Source: Candidatus Latescibacterota bacterium
GTDB lineage: Bacteria; Krumholzibacteriota; Krumholzibacteriia; WVZY01
Assembly: GCA_020352495.1 (NCBI GenBank)
Contig: CP070677.1
Location: forward strand, 3,536,421 to 3,583,308
Length of the DNA: 46,888 nucleotides
Reading direction: 5' to 3'
The notes under the pieces were generated by a model, which made no database searches, was not told the origin of the DNA, and was given only the letters and a program-made list of their open reading frames with translations. Each line of letters starts with the position of its first letter. The first letter of the stretch is position 1. The position numbers and the translations under genes were made by a program. Positions 1 through 8,018 of the stretch are shown one piece after another.

Positions 1-1025
1 ATAATTCTGTAGAGATGACCCAGGTGGAAGAGGATCCGCGCATTGTTGGGGCGGTAGGTCAGCGCCTTGTCAAAAGCCTCCTCGGCCTCCTGAAACTGAG
101 CTGTCGACGCGAACACCCGTCCTAAACCTACGTATGCCTCGGCATAATCCTCCTGTTGCTGTATCGCCATTCTGTAACTCGCCGTGGCGGCGGCATACTC
201 TTTCTGTCTGAAATAAAGATCACCAAAGGCCTTGTGCGCCGGCGGGTAAGCGGGTTTTAGCTCGAGCGCTTTCGAGATTGACTTCTCCGCCTTGTCGGTC
301 TTCCCGAGGGCCGTATAGCACTGACCGATCCCGAGGTGGGCATCGGCGTTGTCGCTCTCCCTGAATATGACTTTTTCATACTCAGCGATGGCTTCGTCGT
401 AAAGACGTTTTTTGTAAAACGCGAGCCCGAGGCCCAACCGGCCGTAGGTGGAATTTGGGTCCGCCTTCAGGCCACGGTAGAGGTAGTAAGTGGCCTGGTG
501 GACTTTTTCAGTCTTGGCGTAAACCCAGCCCAGGTAGATGTAGGCTTTTTCGTAAGACGGTTTGATCGTTATCGCGTTGATGAGGCGCTCTTCGGCGGCG
601 GCGTAGTCACCGGTTTCCAGGAGTAGTTTCCCGTATGCGCCGAGGGCTTCGTAAAAATCGGGATCGAGGCGAATGGCCAGTTCGTATTCCCGGGCCGCCG
701 TCTGGTGCGCGCCCATTGCCGCGTAGGTCTATCCCATGTTGAAGTGGAGTACCGGATCGGACGGATATGTGTCGAGCGCGATCTTGAACTCCGTGATGGC
801 CGCGTCGTAGTTCCCGACGGCATGGTAGGCGACTCCAAGATTCATGTGGGTGTCTGGATCGGATGGACGGGCTTCGAGGGATTTCTCGAAAAACTCCACC
901 GCGGCGGAGGGGTCATCCTGTTCCATGGCGTCGATTCCACGGTTGTAATAGTGGAGGGCCATGTCCTGACAGGAGGACACCATGCACCACAACAAAGCCA
1001 ACACCAGGTAGCGCGTTCGAAACAT
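1..1025 (-). CDS. TPR-repeat lipoprotein, interrupted by an in-frame TAG; 3' end beyond the window
   Basis: The N-terminus has a hydrophobic stretch ending in VSSC, a lipoprotein signal peptide with a plausible lipobox, so the mature protein is probably anchored to the outer or inner membrane facing the periplasm. After that comes an unbroken series of about nine to ten 34-residue tetratricopeptide repeats, a scaffold for protein-protein contacts. Codon 99 is TAG (bases 729-731) inside a repeat: the reading HFNMG-stop-TYAAMG continues in the same frame, with good TPR sequence, to the edge of the window and no further stop. One C-to-T change from CAG (Gln) would explain it. No Shine-Dalgarno sequence precedes the ATG, and a promoter lies directly upstream. 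The ligand is unknown. It could be a real pseudogene, a sequencing error or a readthrough case. Confidence 0.75.
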
Positions 1026-1031
1026 GATGGC

Positions 1032-1060
1032 AACTTACAGGAAACCGCTCGCGAGTTCAA
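1032..1060 (-). promoter_or_regulatory. sigma70-type promoter of the TPR lipoprotein gene
   Basis: On the minus strand TTGAAC (1060-1055) is followed after 17 bases by TAAGTT (1037-1032). The expected transcription start, about seven bases past the -10 box, falls on or next to the ATG at 1025, so the transcript would be leaderless. Confidence 0.5.
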
Positions 1061-1151
1061 GCGTATTCTCGAGTTCCGGTGCCTTATCGATGTCGAGCCG
1101 AGGCCGCAGATCTCTTGGACTCGGGTGGGGGTGCCGCGGTTCCGGAGTGTT

Positions 1152-1910
1152 TTAGCTGGTCTCTTTCTTTAGCTTCGCAATCAAAGGCTCAAAAAGATCG
1201 ATTGGAACGGGAAATATCATCGTCGAGTTCTTTTCCGAAGCGACCTCGGTGAGTGTTTGTAAGAACCTCAACTGAAGGGTCATCTGGTTCTGGCTCAGAA
1301 TATTGGCCGCTTCGAACAGTTTCTGCGATGCCTGATACTCACCGTCGGCGTGAATCACTTTTGCACGGCGCTCCCGCTCCGCTTCGGCCTGGCGGGCAAT
1401 AGCACGCTGCATTTCGACGGGCAAGTCGACGTGCTTGACCTCTACGAGCGACACCTTGATTCCCCACGAGTCGGTCTGCTCGTCGATGATCTGCTGGAGC
1501 CTTTGATTGATCGCCTCTCTCTCGCCGAGAAGTTGATCGAGCTCGACCTGTCCCAAAACCGACCGGAGTGTGGTCTGGGCAAGCTGGGTCGTGGCATAGA
1601 GAAAGTCCTCGACTTCAACGATAGCTTTGTCTGCCGACATCACACGGAAATAGACGACGGCGTTGACCTTTACCGATACGTTGTCCTTTGTGATGACGTC
1701 TTGTGGGGCGACGTCCATCGCGACAACCCTGAGGCTCACGCGGACCATTCGATCGAATATCGGGATCAGGATCACCAAACCGGGGCCCTTTACTCCCACG
1801 AGACGACCGAGACGAAACACGACAGCGCGTTCATACTCGCGGAGAATGCGAATTGCGCTCGCCAGGATCATGATAACAAAAAAGACGACTACGATCACGG
1901 GAATGCCCAC
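1152..1910 (-). CDS. slipin / SPFH (band 7) membrane protein
   Basis: A 252-residue stomatin-like protein. One N-terminal membrane segment (about residues 3-20, [17 protein letters not shown]) is followed by the slipin signature around [13 protein letters not shown] and the SPFH core, including [15 protein letters not shown] and the later [18 protein letters not shown] helix. Slipins form ring-like oligomers on the membrane and pair with NfeD proteases; in archaea the NfeD partner cleaves the slipin C-terminus. The start is GTG at 1910, directly abutting the TAA of the upstream nfeD-like gene, with GGAGG eight bases before it, which argues for translational coupling. The gene order nfeD-slipin is the conserved one. 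Confidence 0.93.
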   Translation of the reverse strand: MGIPVIVVVFFVIMILASAIRILREYERAVVFRLGRLVGVKGPGLVILIPIFDRMVRVSLRVVAMDVAPQDVITKDNVSVKVNAVVYFRVMSADKAIVEVEDFLYATTQLAQTTLRSVLGQVELDQLLGEREAINQRLQQIIDEQTDSWGIKVSLVEVKHVDLPVEMQRAIARQAEAERERRAKVIHADGEYQASQKLFEAANILSQNQMTLQLRFLQTLTEVASEKNSTMIFPVPIDLFEPLIAKLKKETS

Positions 1911-3323
1911 TTAAGAAACCTCCTTCTGCCCTTGTGGCTTGACTTTCAAGACCATACCCTCTGCGGCTACCACCTCGATTTTGGAACCCGCGGGGATCTT
2001 TTCATCGCTATACGCGTTCCAGTGTTCACCGTGTACGAACACAGAGCCGCTTTCCCACACCTCGGTTCTCGCGGTGCCGATCTCGCCGATGATACCTTTC
2101 TCCCCCGTTGTGACTTTTCGCCTTTGGGCTCTGAGACCCATACCCACTCCAAAAACGAAAAACAAGGCGGTGACGATCACGGCCGGAATGATGACTGCAA
2201 AGGATACACGCATAAAGGGCAACGGTGAATCTATAAACATGATCGATCCGATTAGCATAGAAACGATTCCCCCAATAGTTAAAAGACCTCCCGAAGGGAT
2301 TTTGATCTCCAGGAGGAACATGATGATCGCCAGAACGATCAACGCGAGACCGGCCAGATTCACGGGGAGAAGCTGAAGCGCGAAGAACGCTAGGAGGATC
2401 GCAATGGCGCCGACGACACCGGGGAAGATCGCCCCGGGGTTTTGCAGTTCGAAAAAAATCCCAAAAATGCCAAGTAGCATGAGCAGATAGGCTATGTTAG
2501 GATCGGAAATTCTGGCGAGGAACTTCTCGCGAATCGAGGGCTCCTCTTCGACGGTAACTGCGTTGGCTGTAGCGAGCGTGTGTTCGCGGCCGTCGACGAC
2601 CACGGTTCGCCCGTCCAGTTTCTCGAGAAGCTCGTCGATGTCGCCGGCGATCAGGTCTATCACACCGAGTTCCAGGGCCTCCTCGGCCGTCGATGACGCG
2701 CTTTCGCGAACGATCTTTTCCGCCCACTCGACATCGCGACCCCGTTCCTTTGCGATGCCACGGGCATAGGCAGCGGCGTCGTTGGTCACTTTTTCCAACA
2801 TCTCCTCGTCCATTTTCCCCTGGCCGACGGGGACCGGGTGCGCCGCACCGATGTTGGTCCCTGGCGCCATCGCAACCACGTGGGACGCCAGGCCGATCAA
2901 CGCACCCGCGCTTGCTGCCCGGCCACCGCTGGGGTAGACGAAAATCACGACGGGGACGGGGCTCGAGAATATATCCTTTATGATGCTTCGCATCGACGCG
3001 TCGAGGCCACCGGGGGTGTCCATCATGAAGATCACGCATTCGGGGTCTTCGGTTCTGGCCTTTTCGAGGACACGGTGAACATAGTCCTTCGTGACGGGGC
3101 CGATGGCTCCCTGAAGCACACCGATCATCACTTGGGATGCCGAGTCGGGGGCGTCCTCGGTTTGTGTTGCCACCGATGGAAACGCGTCTGCGGTGACGAT
3201 GTGCGCGGTTGCACCAAACAAAAGGGAAACACAGACGGCCGCGCGGCAGATCGAGCTGGCTAACAGAGTTGCGAGCCCGTGCAAACGGGGCCCGGTATAT
3301 GAACTCGTGATAGAGGTACGCAT
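1911..3323 (-). CDS. NfeD-like ClpP-class membrane serine protease
   Basis: About 470 residues. Order of domains: signal/anchor segment (about residues 16-45), a ClpP/crotonase-fold serine protease domain with the oxyanion segment DTPGGLDASM and the nucleophile Ser138 in GRAASAGAL, several transmembrane helices (about 275-400), and a C-terminal OB-fold NfeD domain (GEIGTARTEV to the end). This is the long NfeD class (1510-N family), known to cleave membrane-bound slipin with a Ser-Lys dyad. I chose the ATG at 3323 over the TTG five codons upstream because GAGG sits nine bases before the ATG. The slipin gene follows without a gap. Likely role: membrane quality control. Confidence 0.92.
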   Translation of the reverse strand: MRTSITSSYTGPRLHGLATLLASSICRAAVCVSLLFGATAHIVTADAFPSVATQTEDAPDSASQVMIGVLQGAIGPVTKDYVHRVLEKARTEDPECVIFMMDTPGGLDASMRSIIKDIFSSPVPVVIFVYPSGGRAASAGALIGLASHVVAMAPGTNIGAAHPVPVGQGKMDEEMLEKVTNDAAAYARGIAKERGRDVEWAEKIVRESASSTAEEALELGVIDLIAGDIDELLEKLDGRTVVVDGREHTLATANAVTVEEEPSIREKFLARISDPNIAYLLMLLGIFGIFFELQNPGAIFPGVVGAIAILLAFFALQLLPVNLAGLALIVLAIIMFLLEIKIPSGGLLTIGGIVSMLIGSIMFIDSPLPFMRVSFAVIIPAVIVTALFFVFGVGMGLRAQRRKVTTGEKGIIGEIGTARTEVWESGSVFVHGEHWNAYSDEKIPAGSKIEVVAAEGMVLKVKPQGQKEVS

Positions 3324-3383
3324 CGTATCTTCCCTCAAATGGAGCCTGCCGCCGCAACCATGTGAAAGTGTTTCTCTTTATTT

Positions 3384-3411
3384 ATGTTAACGAATTTGCC
3401 AGTCATTTCAA
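3384..3411 (-). promoter_or_regulatory. probable promoter of the nfeD-slipin operon
   Basis: Minus-strand TTGAAA (3411-3406), 16-base spacer, TAACAT (3389-3384), about 60 bases upstream of the chosen start codon. Confidence 0.4.
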
Positions 3412-3480
3412 GGAACTTTTTCGGTCCGGGACCCGGCGTTTGGGTGAGATACGCCGACGGCGGCACATTTGGCCCGCCCT

Positions 3481-3509
3481 TTGCAATTTTTCGTGATCTC
3501 GGGTATATT
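3481..3509 (+). promoter_or_regulatory. sigma70-type promoter upstream of the HNH gene
   Basis: TTGCAA (3481-3486), exactly 17 bases, then TATATT (3504-3509). The start codon of the HNH gene lies 45 bases downstream. Divergent from the nfeD promoter. Confidence 0.5.
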
Positions 3510-3553
3510 TTGTCCATAGTCAAGCCGTAAATGCACGATGTTTTTGTCAAGGA

Positions 3554-4081
3554 GTGCAGGCCTTCGAACAAGTCTTAGTGCTCAATGCCTCATTCGAACC
3601 GCTGAACGTCATCAACTGGAAGCGGGCGCTCAAGCTTGTCTTTCTCGAAAAGGTCGAGGTGCTCCGGGAGTCGGATAAAGAGGTCCACGCCGCCACCTGT
3701 GCGGTGCGTGTTCCCGCCGTTGTACGGTTGATTCGCTTTGTCCGTTTTCGAAGATGGGACGTCAAATTCTCGCGCGAAAACATATATGCGAGGGACAAGT
3801 TCCGTTGTCAATACTGCGGGGATAAACTCAAACCGCGAGACCTCTCCTGCGACCACGTGATTCCGCGCTCGAGAGGCGGCCGGACCGAGTGGACCAATAT
3901 CGTGACGTGCTGTCGCCCTTGCAACAGAAGAAAAGGGGGACTGACACCGGAGGAAGCCGGTCTTCGGCTGATAAAAAGACCCTCGAGACCAAGCTGGTTG
4001 ATCGGGTTCCAATCACGGTTCTCGGCTCATGACCCGCCGCCATCGTGGCGCGAGTTTCTCTTTGGAGTGCCGACAGGTTGA
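3554..4081 (+). CDS. HNH endonuclease family protein
   Basis: 175 residues. The N-terminal part (LVLNASFEPLNVINWKRA) is typical of a widespread bacterial HNH family often annotated simply as HNH endonuclease. The nuclease motif is clear: CQYCGDKL, then CDHVIPRSRGG with the His, then NIVTCCRPCNRRKGG, giving a zinc-binding four-Cys treble-clef around the catalytic His. The family is chromosomal and widely conserved; its cellular substrate is not established, and neither restriction nor repair can be claimed. The start is GTG at 3554; AAGGAG immediately precedes it, too close for an ideal ribosome site, so GTG at 3575 (second residue of the VLVLN segment) is an alternative. It stands alone, followed by a tRNA on the opposite strand. 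Confidence 0.85.
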   Translation: MQAFEQVLVLNASFEPLNVINWKRALKLVFLEKVEVLRESDKEVHAATCAVRVPAVVRLIRFVRFRRWDVKFSRENIYARDKFRCQYCGDKLKPRDLSCDHVIPRSRGGRTEWTNIVTCCRPCNRRKGGLTPEEAGLRLIKRPSRPSWLIGFQSRFSAHDPPPSWREFLFGVPTG

Positions 4082-4124
4082 TACGGTCGTTGAGACGGCA
4101 AACATGGGTTGGCTGTGGAACGTG

Positions 4125-4212
4125 TGGTGCCGGAGGTCGGACTCGAACCGACACGGAGCTAGGCTCCGGGGGATTTTGAGTCCCCTGCGTCTACCAATTT
4201 CACCACTCCGGC
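4125..4212 (-). tRNA. tRNA-Leu (anticodon CAA)
   Basis: Read on the minus strand: acceptor stem GCCGGAG pairing with CTCCGGC, a seven-base anticodon loop CTCAAAA giving CAA, a long variable arm (CGGAGC-CTA-GCTCCG) as expected for a class II leucine tRNA, T-loop GTTCGAGTC, and an encoded CCA end. 88 bases; reads UUG codons. Confidence 0.97.
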
Positions 4213-4251
4213 ATATCCAAATCGTGGCAACGTCCAACGGTCATTACCCGG

Positions 4252-4281
4252 ATGGTAAGAGCTTAACGTCGTTATTGTCAA
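4252..4281 (-). promoter_or_regulatory. probable promoter of tRNA-Leu
   Basis: Minus-strand TTGACA (4281-4276), 18-base spacer, TACCAT (4257-4252); predicted transcription start about 30 bases before the mature 5' end. It is divergent from the tRNA-Ala promoter. Confidence 0.45.
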
Positions 4282-4314
4282 GGACCTTCGCGGTCGCGGC
4301 GGAATCGTTTGCGC

Positions 4315-4342
4315 TTGACTTTGGGTGTTTGTCTGTTAAGGT
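4315..4342 (+). promoter_or_regulatory. probable promoter of tRNA-Ala
   Basis: TTGACT (4315-4320), 16-base spacer, TAAGGT (4337-4342). The mature tRNA begins ten bases after the -10 box, so the 5' leader should be only a few bases. Confidence 0.45.
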
Positions 4343-4352
4343 GTTTTGGCGT

Positions 4353-4428
4353 GGGGTTGTAGCTCAGCTGGGAGAGCACTTGACTGGCAGTCAAGAGGTC
4401 GCGGGTTCGACTCCCGTCAACTCCACCA
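4353..4428 (+). tRNA. tRNA-Ala (anticodon GGC)
   Basis: 76 bases with CCA encoded. Acceptor stem GGGGTTG/CAACTCC contains the G3:U70 pair that is the alanine identity element. The anticodon loop CTGGCAG gives GGC, reading GCC codons, which suits the GC-rich coding here. T-loop GTTCGACTC. Confidence 0.97.
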
Positions 4429-4561
4429 TTTTTGTGCCTGGACCCGGAGAGACACGGCAACCTCGGACCGGGATACGGCGGCCAGTAGTTGCCCCGCTCG
4501 AACGATTTTGGGAGGCGGCGAAACCCACGGGCGGATAGACTGAGAGGGGAGTGAAACAGGA

Positions 4562-6001
4562 GTGGCGGCCTTTGTTTGCATATTCGAGGACAAAAAGTTC
4601 TCCAACTTTTTCCCGCTTTCTTTGAGCCAGCCGGTTTTCGAACTCCGCATCGGTTTTCAAAATTTCAGGATCCGTCTTCAAGAGGAGACCACCGCGGAAA
4701 AGGTCGGTGTTCTTTGCCGCGACTATCTGGCCCCGCTCATGAAGCTTCGGGATTCGACACTGGTCGTCAACGAAATTCCGACCGGTGAGACGGTTTTCCT
4801 CAACGGGCGGGTCCTTTGCTATGGGACCGAGCTTGCCGAGCTGCTGGAGAAGCTCCCCGACGGAGGGATTGCGGTAAAGGGGGGGTATGTCGTGGCCGCG
4901 AAACTCGCCGGTGAAGCCGCGCAGGACTTTGCGGCCTACATTCGCAAAAGAATCTCTGAAGAGACGATCGAGCAGCTGTGCAAGGAACTCAAAGGCTATG
5001 TCGCGGCCAAAGGGAAGACATCGGGGGCCAAGCAACGGCGGCGGACATTGGTATCGCAAGAGGCCGACGAGGGAACCTACGAAGACGATCATGCGTTGGG
5101 TCAGGATAGTCTTGCCGAAAAGCTGCCACAACAGCTCCTGCAAATGATAGACCGTCACAACCTAAGGCGTGTGGATGTCTCGGAAGCGAGACTGCTGTCG
5201 TTTCCGTGGCAGCTCATCGACGAGAATCCCCAAGTGATTGAGGATGACTTTCAAAAGTCACCGTTTCGGGGGCAGTCGGAAGAGACGGTCGTTTACCCCG
5301 GTGTTCGAATGGTTGGCGAAGATAACGTCGTGGTGGGCGAAGGCGTGGTTTTGAAACCGGGTGTGGTGCTGGACGCCTCTGCGGGGCCCATCTTCATAAA
5401 CGATGGGACCTCCGTGATGGCCAACGCATTGATACTTGGGCCTAGCTATGTCGGCAAGAACAGCATCATCAAATCGGGCGCGAAGATCCTGGAGGGAACC
5501 TCGATAGGTGACGTGTGCAAGATCGGGGGCGAGGTCGATCGGTCGGTGTTTGGGAGCTACTCGAACAAACAGCATGACGGGTTTCTTGGGCATTCGTACA
5601 TCGGGCAGTGGGTGAATATCGGTGCCGGCTCCAACAACAGCGACCTCAAAAACAACTACAGCGCCGTGCGAATGTGGTGCGCGGGGATGATCCGGGAAAC
5701 CGGTCGGCAGTTTCTCGGTCTCATCATGGGTGATCACACCAAAGCGGGGATAGGGACGCTGTTTAATTCGGGTGCCGTGATCGGTTTCAACTGCAATCTG
5801 TATGGGAGCGAGCTGGTCGAGAAATTTGTGCCGAGCTTTTCGTGGGGACATGGCAAAGACATGGTGGACTACGAGTTGGAGAAAGCCATGCTCACCGCAC
5901 AGGTCGTGATGGAACGGCGGGATGTGAAGTACGGCGACGCCTACAAAAACATTTTTAAGAAAATTTTCGATCTTTCCAACCGGTCCGCGAGAAACATCTG
6001 A
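4562..6001 (+). CDS. GlmU-like putative sugar nucleotidyltransferase with left-handed beta-helix
   Basis: 479 residues. The N-terminal segment (CIFEDKKFSNFFPLSLSQPV then FELRIG) matches the NTP_transf_4 type N-terminus of the GlmU family proteins common in Bacteroidetes and relatives; it lacks the classical GlmU pyrophosphorylase loop LAAGxGTRM. The C-terminal half (about 245-440) has the hexapeptide-repeat pattern of a left-handed parallel beta-helix, with GVVLDASAGPIFINDG and HSYIGQWVNIGAGSNNSDLK as recognisable stretches. Such proteins are thought to make or modify an activated sugar for cell-surface glycans, but the substrate is not proven. Start GTG with GAGGGGAG ten bases upstream. It stands alone, 130 bases after tRNA-Ala. 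Confidence 0.85.
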   Translation: MAAFVCIFEDKKFSNFFPLSLSQPVFELRIGFQNFRIRLQEETTAEKVGVLCRDYLAPLMKLRDSTLVVNEIPTGETVFLNGRVLCYGTELAELLEKLPDGGIAVKGGYVVAAKLAGEAAQDFAAYIRKRISEETIEQLCKELKGYVAAKGKTSGAKQRRRTLVSQEADEGTYEDDHALGQDSLAEKLPQQLLQMIDRHNLRRVDVSEARLLSFPWQLIDENPQVIEDDFQKSPFRGQSEETVVYPGVRMVGEDNVVVGEGVVLKPGVVLDASAGPIFINDGTSVMANALILGPSYVGKNSIIKSGAKILEGTSIGDVCKIGGEVDRSVFGSYSNKQHDGFLGHSYIGQWVNIGAGSNNSDLKNNYSAVRMWCAGMIRETGRQFLGLIMGDHTKAGIGTLFNSGAVIGFNCNLYGSELVEKFVPSFSWGHGKDMVDYELEKAMLTAQVVMERRDVKYGDAYKNIFKKIFDLSNRSARNI

Positions 6002-6581
6002 CCATTTGATGCCGTTCTCAGAAGCGATCCCACGTGATGCACCGTCATGAGGAATCCAGAGAACCGTTGATTGACAACGGATCATCGGAGGACATCGAGA
6101 CAAGACCGGTGGGGATCTATGACGCAGTCAGGCGCCCGCGGGGGTGGCCTGGAGTGCGTTGAAAAAAAACAGACTAGGCTGCGGAGATTGGAGCCGGTGT
6201 GTAGGATCCCCCACCCAAAAAGACACGTCGGATGATGAACGGCAAACTCGCTGTCTGCGCCATCGCGTAACTTACACAACATCAAGTAGTTAACCGGGAT
6301 TTGGTGTAGGGCTTCCACGACACTACCGGCGGTTTGAGCGTGGCACGTCATTTGATGAGGCAGGGACGACGACATATAGTCCCTGCCTTTCGCGTGAGTT
6401 GCTTTGGCGTAGGCCCATTCCTCAAGGTAAATGCTGTTCAGCGAGTCCGGGCACACGGTAAGGCGGGGGCTGTCTTTTTTTTGCCACAGAATCTAATCCT
6501 CTCTCATTCACGCCTCCCGACTCTCTCTTACGACCGTTGACACTCCAAGGGGTTCTCTGATAACGTGCGTGGGACGAGTCT
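6002..6581. other. 580-base non-coding stretch with hairpin and poly-T tracts
   Basis: No convincing gene on either strand: the short open frames show no family pattern. Structure seen: a perfect 9-bp stem GGCAGGGAC (6359-6367) with GTCCCTGCC (6379-6387) and an 11-base loop; eight T residues on the plus strand at 6475-6482; eight A residues at 6162-6169, i.e. a T-run on the minus strand. A partial sigma-54 -24/-12 match (TGGCACG at 6341, TTGAT at 6352) lies before the hairpin but lacks the -12 GC. A small structured RNA is possible; tmRNA, RNase P RNA, SRP RNA and 6S hallmarks were looked for and not recognised. Confidence 0.4.
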
Positions 6582-6656
6582 GTGACGCGTCACGAACAAC
6601 GGTTTGACTCTTGGGGGGCGGCACAAGTAGCCCCTCGTACCACGGGAATCGGGACA

Positions 6657-7532
6657 GTGTCAAAGCGAAGTAATCTAGCGTTCATAATTCTGTTCGGCAG
6701 CGCCTTGTTGATTACGATATTTGTCGTCGTGCTGTATCTCGCGTTTGTGTTTGTCATCGAGAGGGATGTGAGTTTTGGCGATGCTGTGGCGGTAGTCGAA
6801 ATCAAAGGGGAGATTTTTTACGACATCGGAAAGACAACAGAGATCGAGGACTATCGTGACAACAGCAACGTCAAGGCGGTTCTTCTCCACATCAACAGCC
6901 CCGGTGGTGGAGTGGCGGCATCTCAGGCCATCTACCATGCAGTTGCAAAGGTGCGCGAGAAGAAGCCCGTGGTTGCGCTGATGGGTTCGGTTGCCGCCTC
7001 AGGTGGGTACTACGTCGCCTGTGCAGCGGATACGATAATCGCCCACGAGGGCACGCTCACCGGGAGCATCGGGGTCATTGCGGCGTTTTTGCGAACCGAA
7101 GAGCTGTTCCACAAAGTCGGATTGGATGTGACCGTTATCAAGTCGGGTGAGTACAAAGACATCGGATCGCCATACCGCCGAATGACCGAGGAGGAAAAGG
7201 CGTATTTGGGAAGACTTCTCGACGGAGTGTACAGGCAGTTCCTCGAGGCGGTGAGCGAGGGCCGCGGGTTGCCCATGCGTAAGGTACGCCAACTGGCTGA
7301 GGGGCGTTTGTATTCGGGGCAGGAAGCTGTGGAAGTCGGTCTGGTGGACAAGTTGGGGACCTATGAGGATGCCCTGGAGCTGGCCGCGAGGATGGGTGGG
7401 ATCTCGGGCAAACCGAGGGTTGTCAAACGGCATCCAAAACGGGCTCTGCTGGACCGGCTCATTGGTGAAACGGTCATCCCGCTGGCGGTCGGTCGGGAGG
7501 AGCGAATCAGCCTGAAGTACATAATCCCGTAA
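6657..7532 (+). CDS. sppA: signal peptide peptidase SppA (single-domain, protease IV family)
   Basis: Membrane serine protease that degrades signal peptides left after export. Counting from GTG 6657 the protein has 291 residues: one transmembrane anchor (about 6-35), then the S49 domain with NSPGGGVAASQAI, the nucleophile Ser115 in SVAASGGYY and the general-base Lys167 in SGEYKDIGSPYR. The length fits the short bacterial SppA form rather than the double-length E. coli enzyme. The frame is open back to GTG 6582, adding 25 residues with no signal-like character, so I prefer 6657; neither start has a strong Shine-Dalgarno. The TAA is nine bases before the hup promoter. Confidence 0.93.
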   Translation: MSKRSNLAFIILFGSALLITIFVVVLYLAFVFVIERDVSFGDAVAVVEIKGEIFYDIGKTTEIEDYRDNSNVKAVLLHINSPGGGVAASQAIYHAVAKVREKKPVVALMGSVAASGGYYVACAADTIIAHEGTLTGSIGVIAAFLRTEELFHKVGLDVTVIKSGEYKDIGSPYRRMTEEEKAYLGRLLDGVYRQFLEAVSEGRGLPMRKVRQLAEGRLYSGQEAVEVGLVDKLGTYEDALELAARMGGISGKPRVVKRHPKRALLDRLIGETVIPLAVGREERISLKYIIP

Positions 7533-7540
7533 ATTATTAT

Positions 7541-7569
7541 TTGACACCATCTCGCTTCTATGTTAGTTT
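7541..7569 (+). promoter_or_regulatory. promoter of the HU gene
   Basis: TTGACA (7541-7546), 17 bases, TAGTTT (7564-7569). The -10 region TAGTTTTG also fits the Bacteroidetes pattern TAnnTTTG with TTG about 20 bases upstream. The leader to the HU start is about 140 bases. Confidence 0.5.
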
Positions 7570-7619
7570 TGATTTCGCTGGCTGAGTAGGTTCTATTTGC
7601 CCCGCTGCGAGGCGAGAAC

Positions 7620-7706
7620 ATGCCAAAGTGGCGGCGGAGGGCCTTCGGAGTGGGCGGACCTGGTTTGTGTCTCACGGGTCAGATCCGAAAACAGAAAATG
7701 AGGTGA
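7620..7706 (+). CDS. possible 28-residue leader peptide before HU
   Basis: A short open frame in the HU leader: ATG at 7620 with GAGG seven bases upstream, 28 codons (starting MPKWRRRAFGVGG, basic), ending in TGA at 7704-7706. The stop codon overlaps the GAGGTG ribosome site of the HU gene, six bases before the HU ATG, an arrangement that would couple or gate HU translation. No homologue recognised; it may be chance in GC-rich DNA. Confidence 0.3.
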   Translation: MPKWRRRAFGVGGPGLCLTGQIRKQKMR

Positions 7707-7712
7707 AGAATA

Positions 7713-7997
7713 ATGACGAAAGCCGATTTGGTGGAAGAGATTTCGAGGCAAACAGGACTTAACAAAAAGGACACCAGCATCGTTGTAAACGAAATCATTT
7801 CAAATATTTGTCGTGCACTCGCCGAAGGAGACAAGGTCGAGCTTCGCGGATTTGGGAGTTTCAAGGTCAAAGAGCGCCGCGCGCGCAAAGCGAGAAATCC
7901 GCGCACAGGCGCCGGTGTCTTTGTGCCCGCCAAGCTCGTTCCTTATTTCAAAGCCTCGAACGAACTCAAGGCGAGAGTCAATCACAACGGCGACTAA
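7713..7997 (+). CDS. HU/IHF-family histone-like DNA-binding protein
   Basis: 94 residues, full length for the family. Begins MTKADLVEEISRQTGL, has the dimerisation helices, then the signature GFGSFKVKERRARKARNPRTG and the beta-arm ending FVPAKLVPYFKAS. HU dimers bend and compact DNA and assist replication, recombination and transcription. ATG start with GAGGTG nine bases upstream. It has its own promoter, a long leader with a possible short ORF, and is followed 21 bases later by a tiny ribosome-associated peptide gene, probably in the same transcript. Whether it is HU or IHF in function cannot be told from sequence alone. Confidence 0.96.
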   Translation: MTKADLVEEISRQTGLNKKDTSIVVNEIISNICRALAEGDKVELRGFGSFKVKERRARKARNPRTGAGVFVPAKLVPYFKASNELKARVNHNGD

Positions 7998-8018
7998 CCA
8001 GGAGAGGGTTGTCTGAAC

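Noticed and set aside
6341..6356. Sigma-54 promoter (TGGCACG N4 TTGAT)
   Set aside because: The -24 element is perfect but the invariant GC at -12 is GA; kept only as a remark.
6082..6456. 124-codon minus-strand frame in the gap before sppA
   Set aside because: No homology pattern, low-complexity composition and no ribosome site; treated as non-coding.
6002..6581. tmRNA, RNase P RNA, SRP RNA or 6S RNA in the long gap
   Set aside because: No tag-peptide ORF with Ala-Ala end, no tRNA-like CCA end, no RNase P core words and no long central-bubble hairpin were found by eye.
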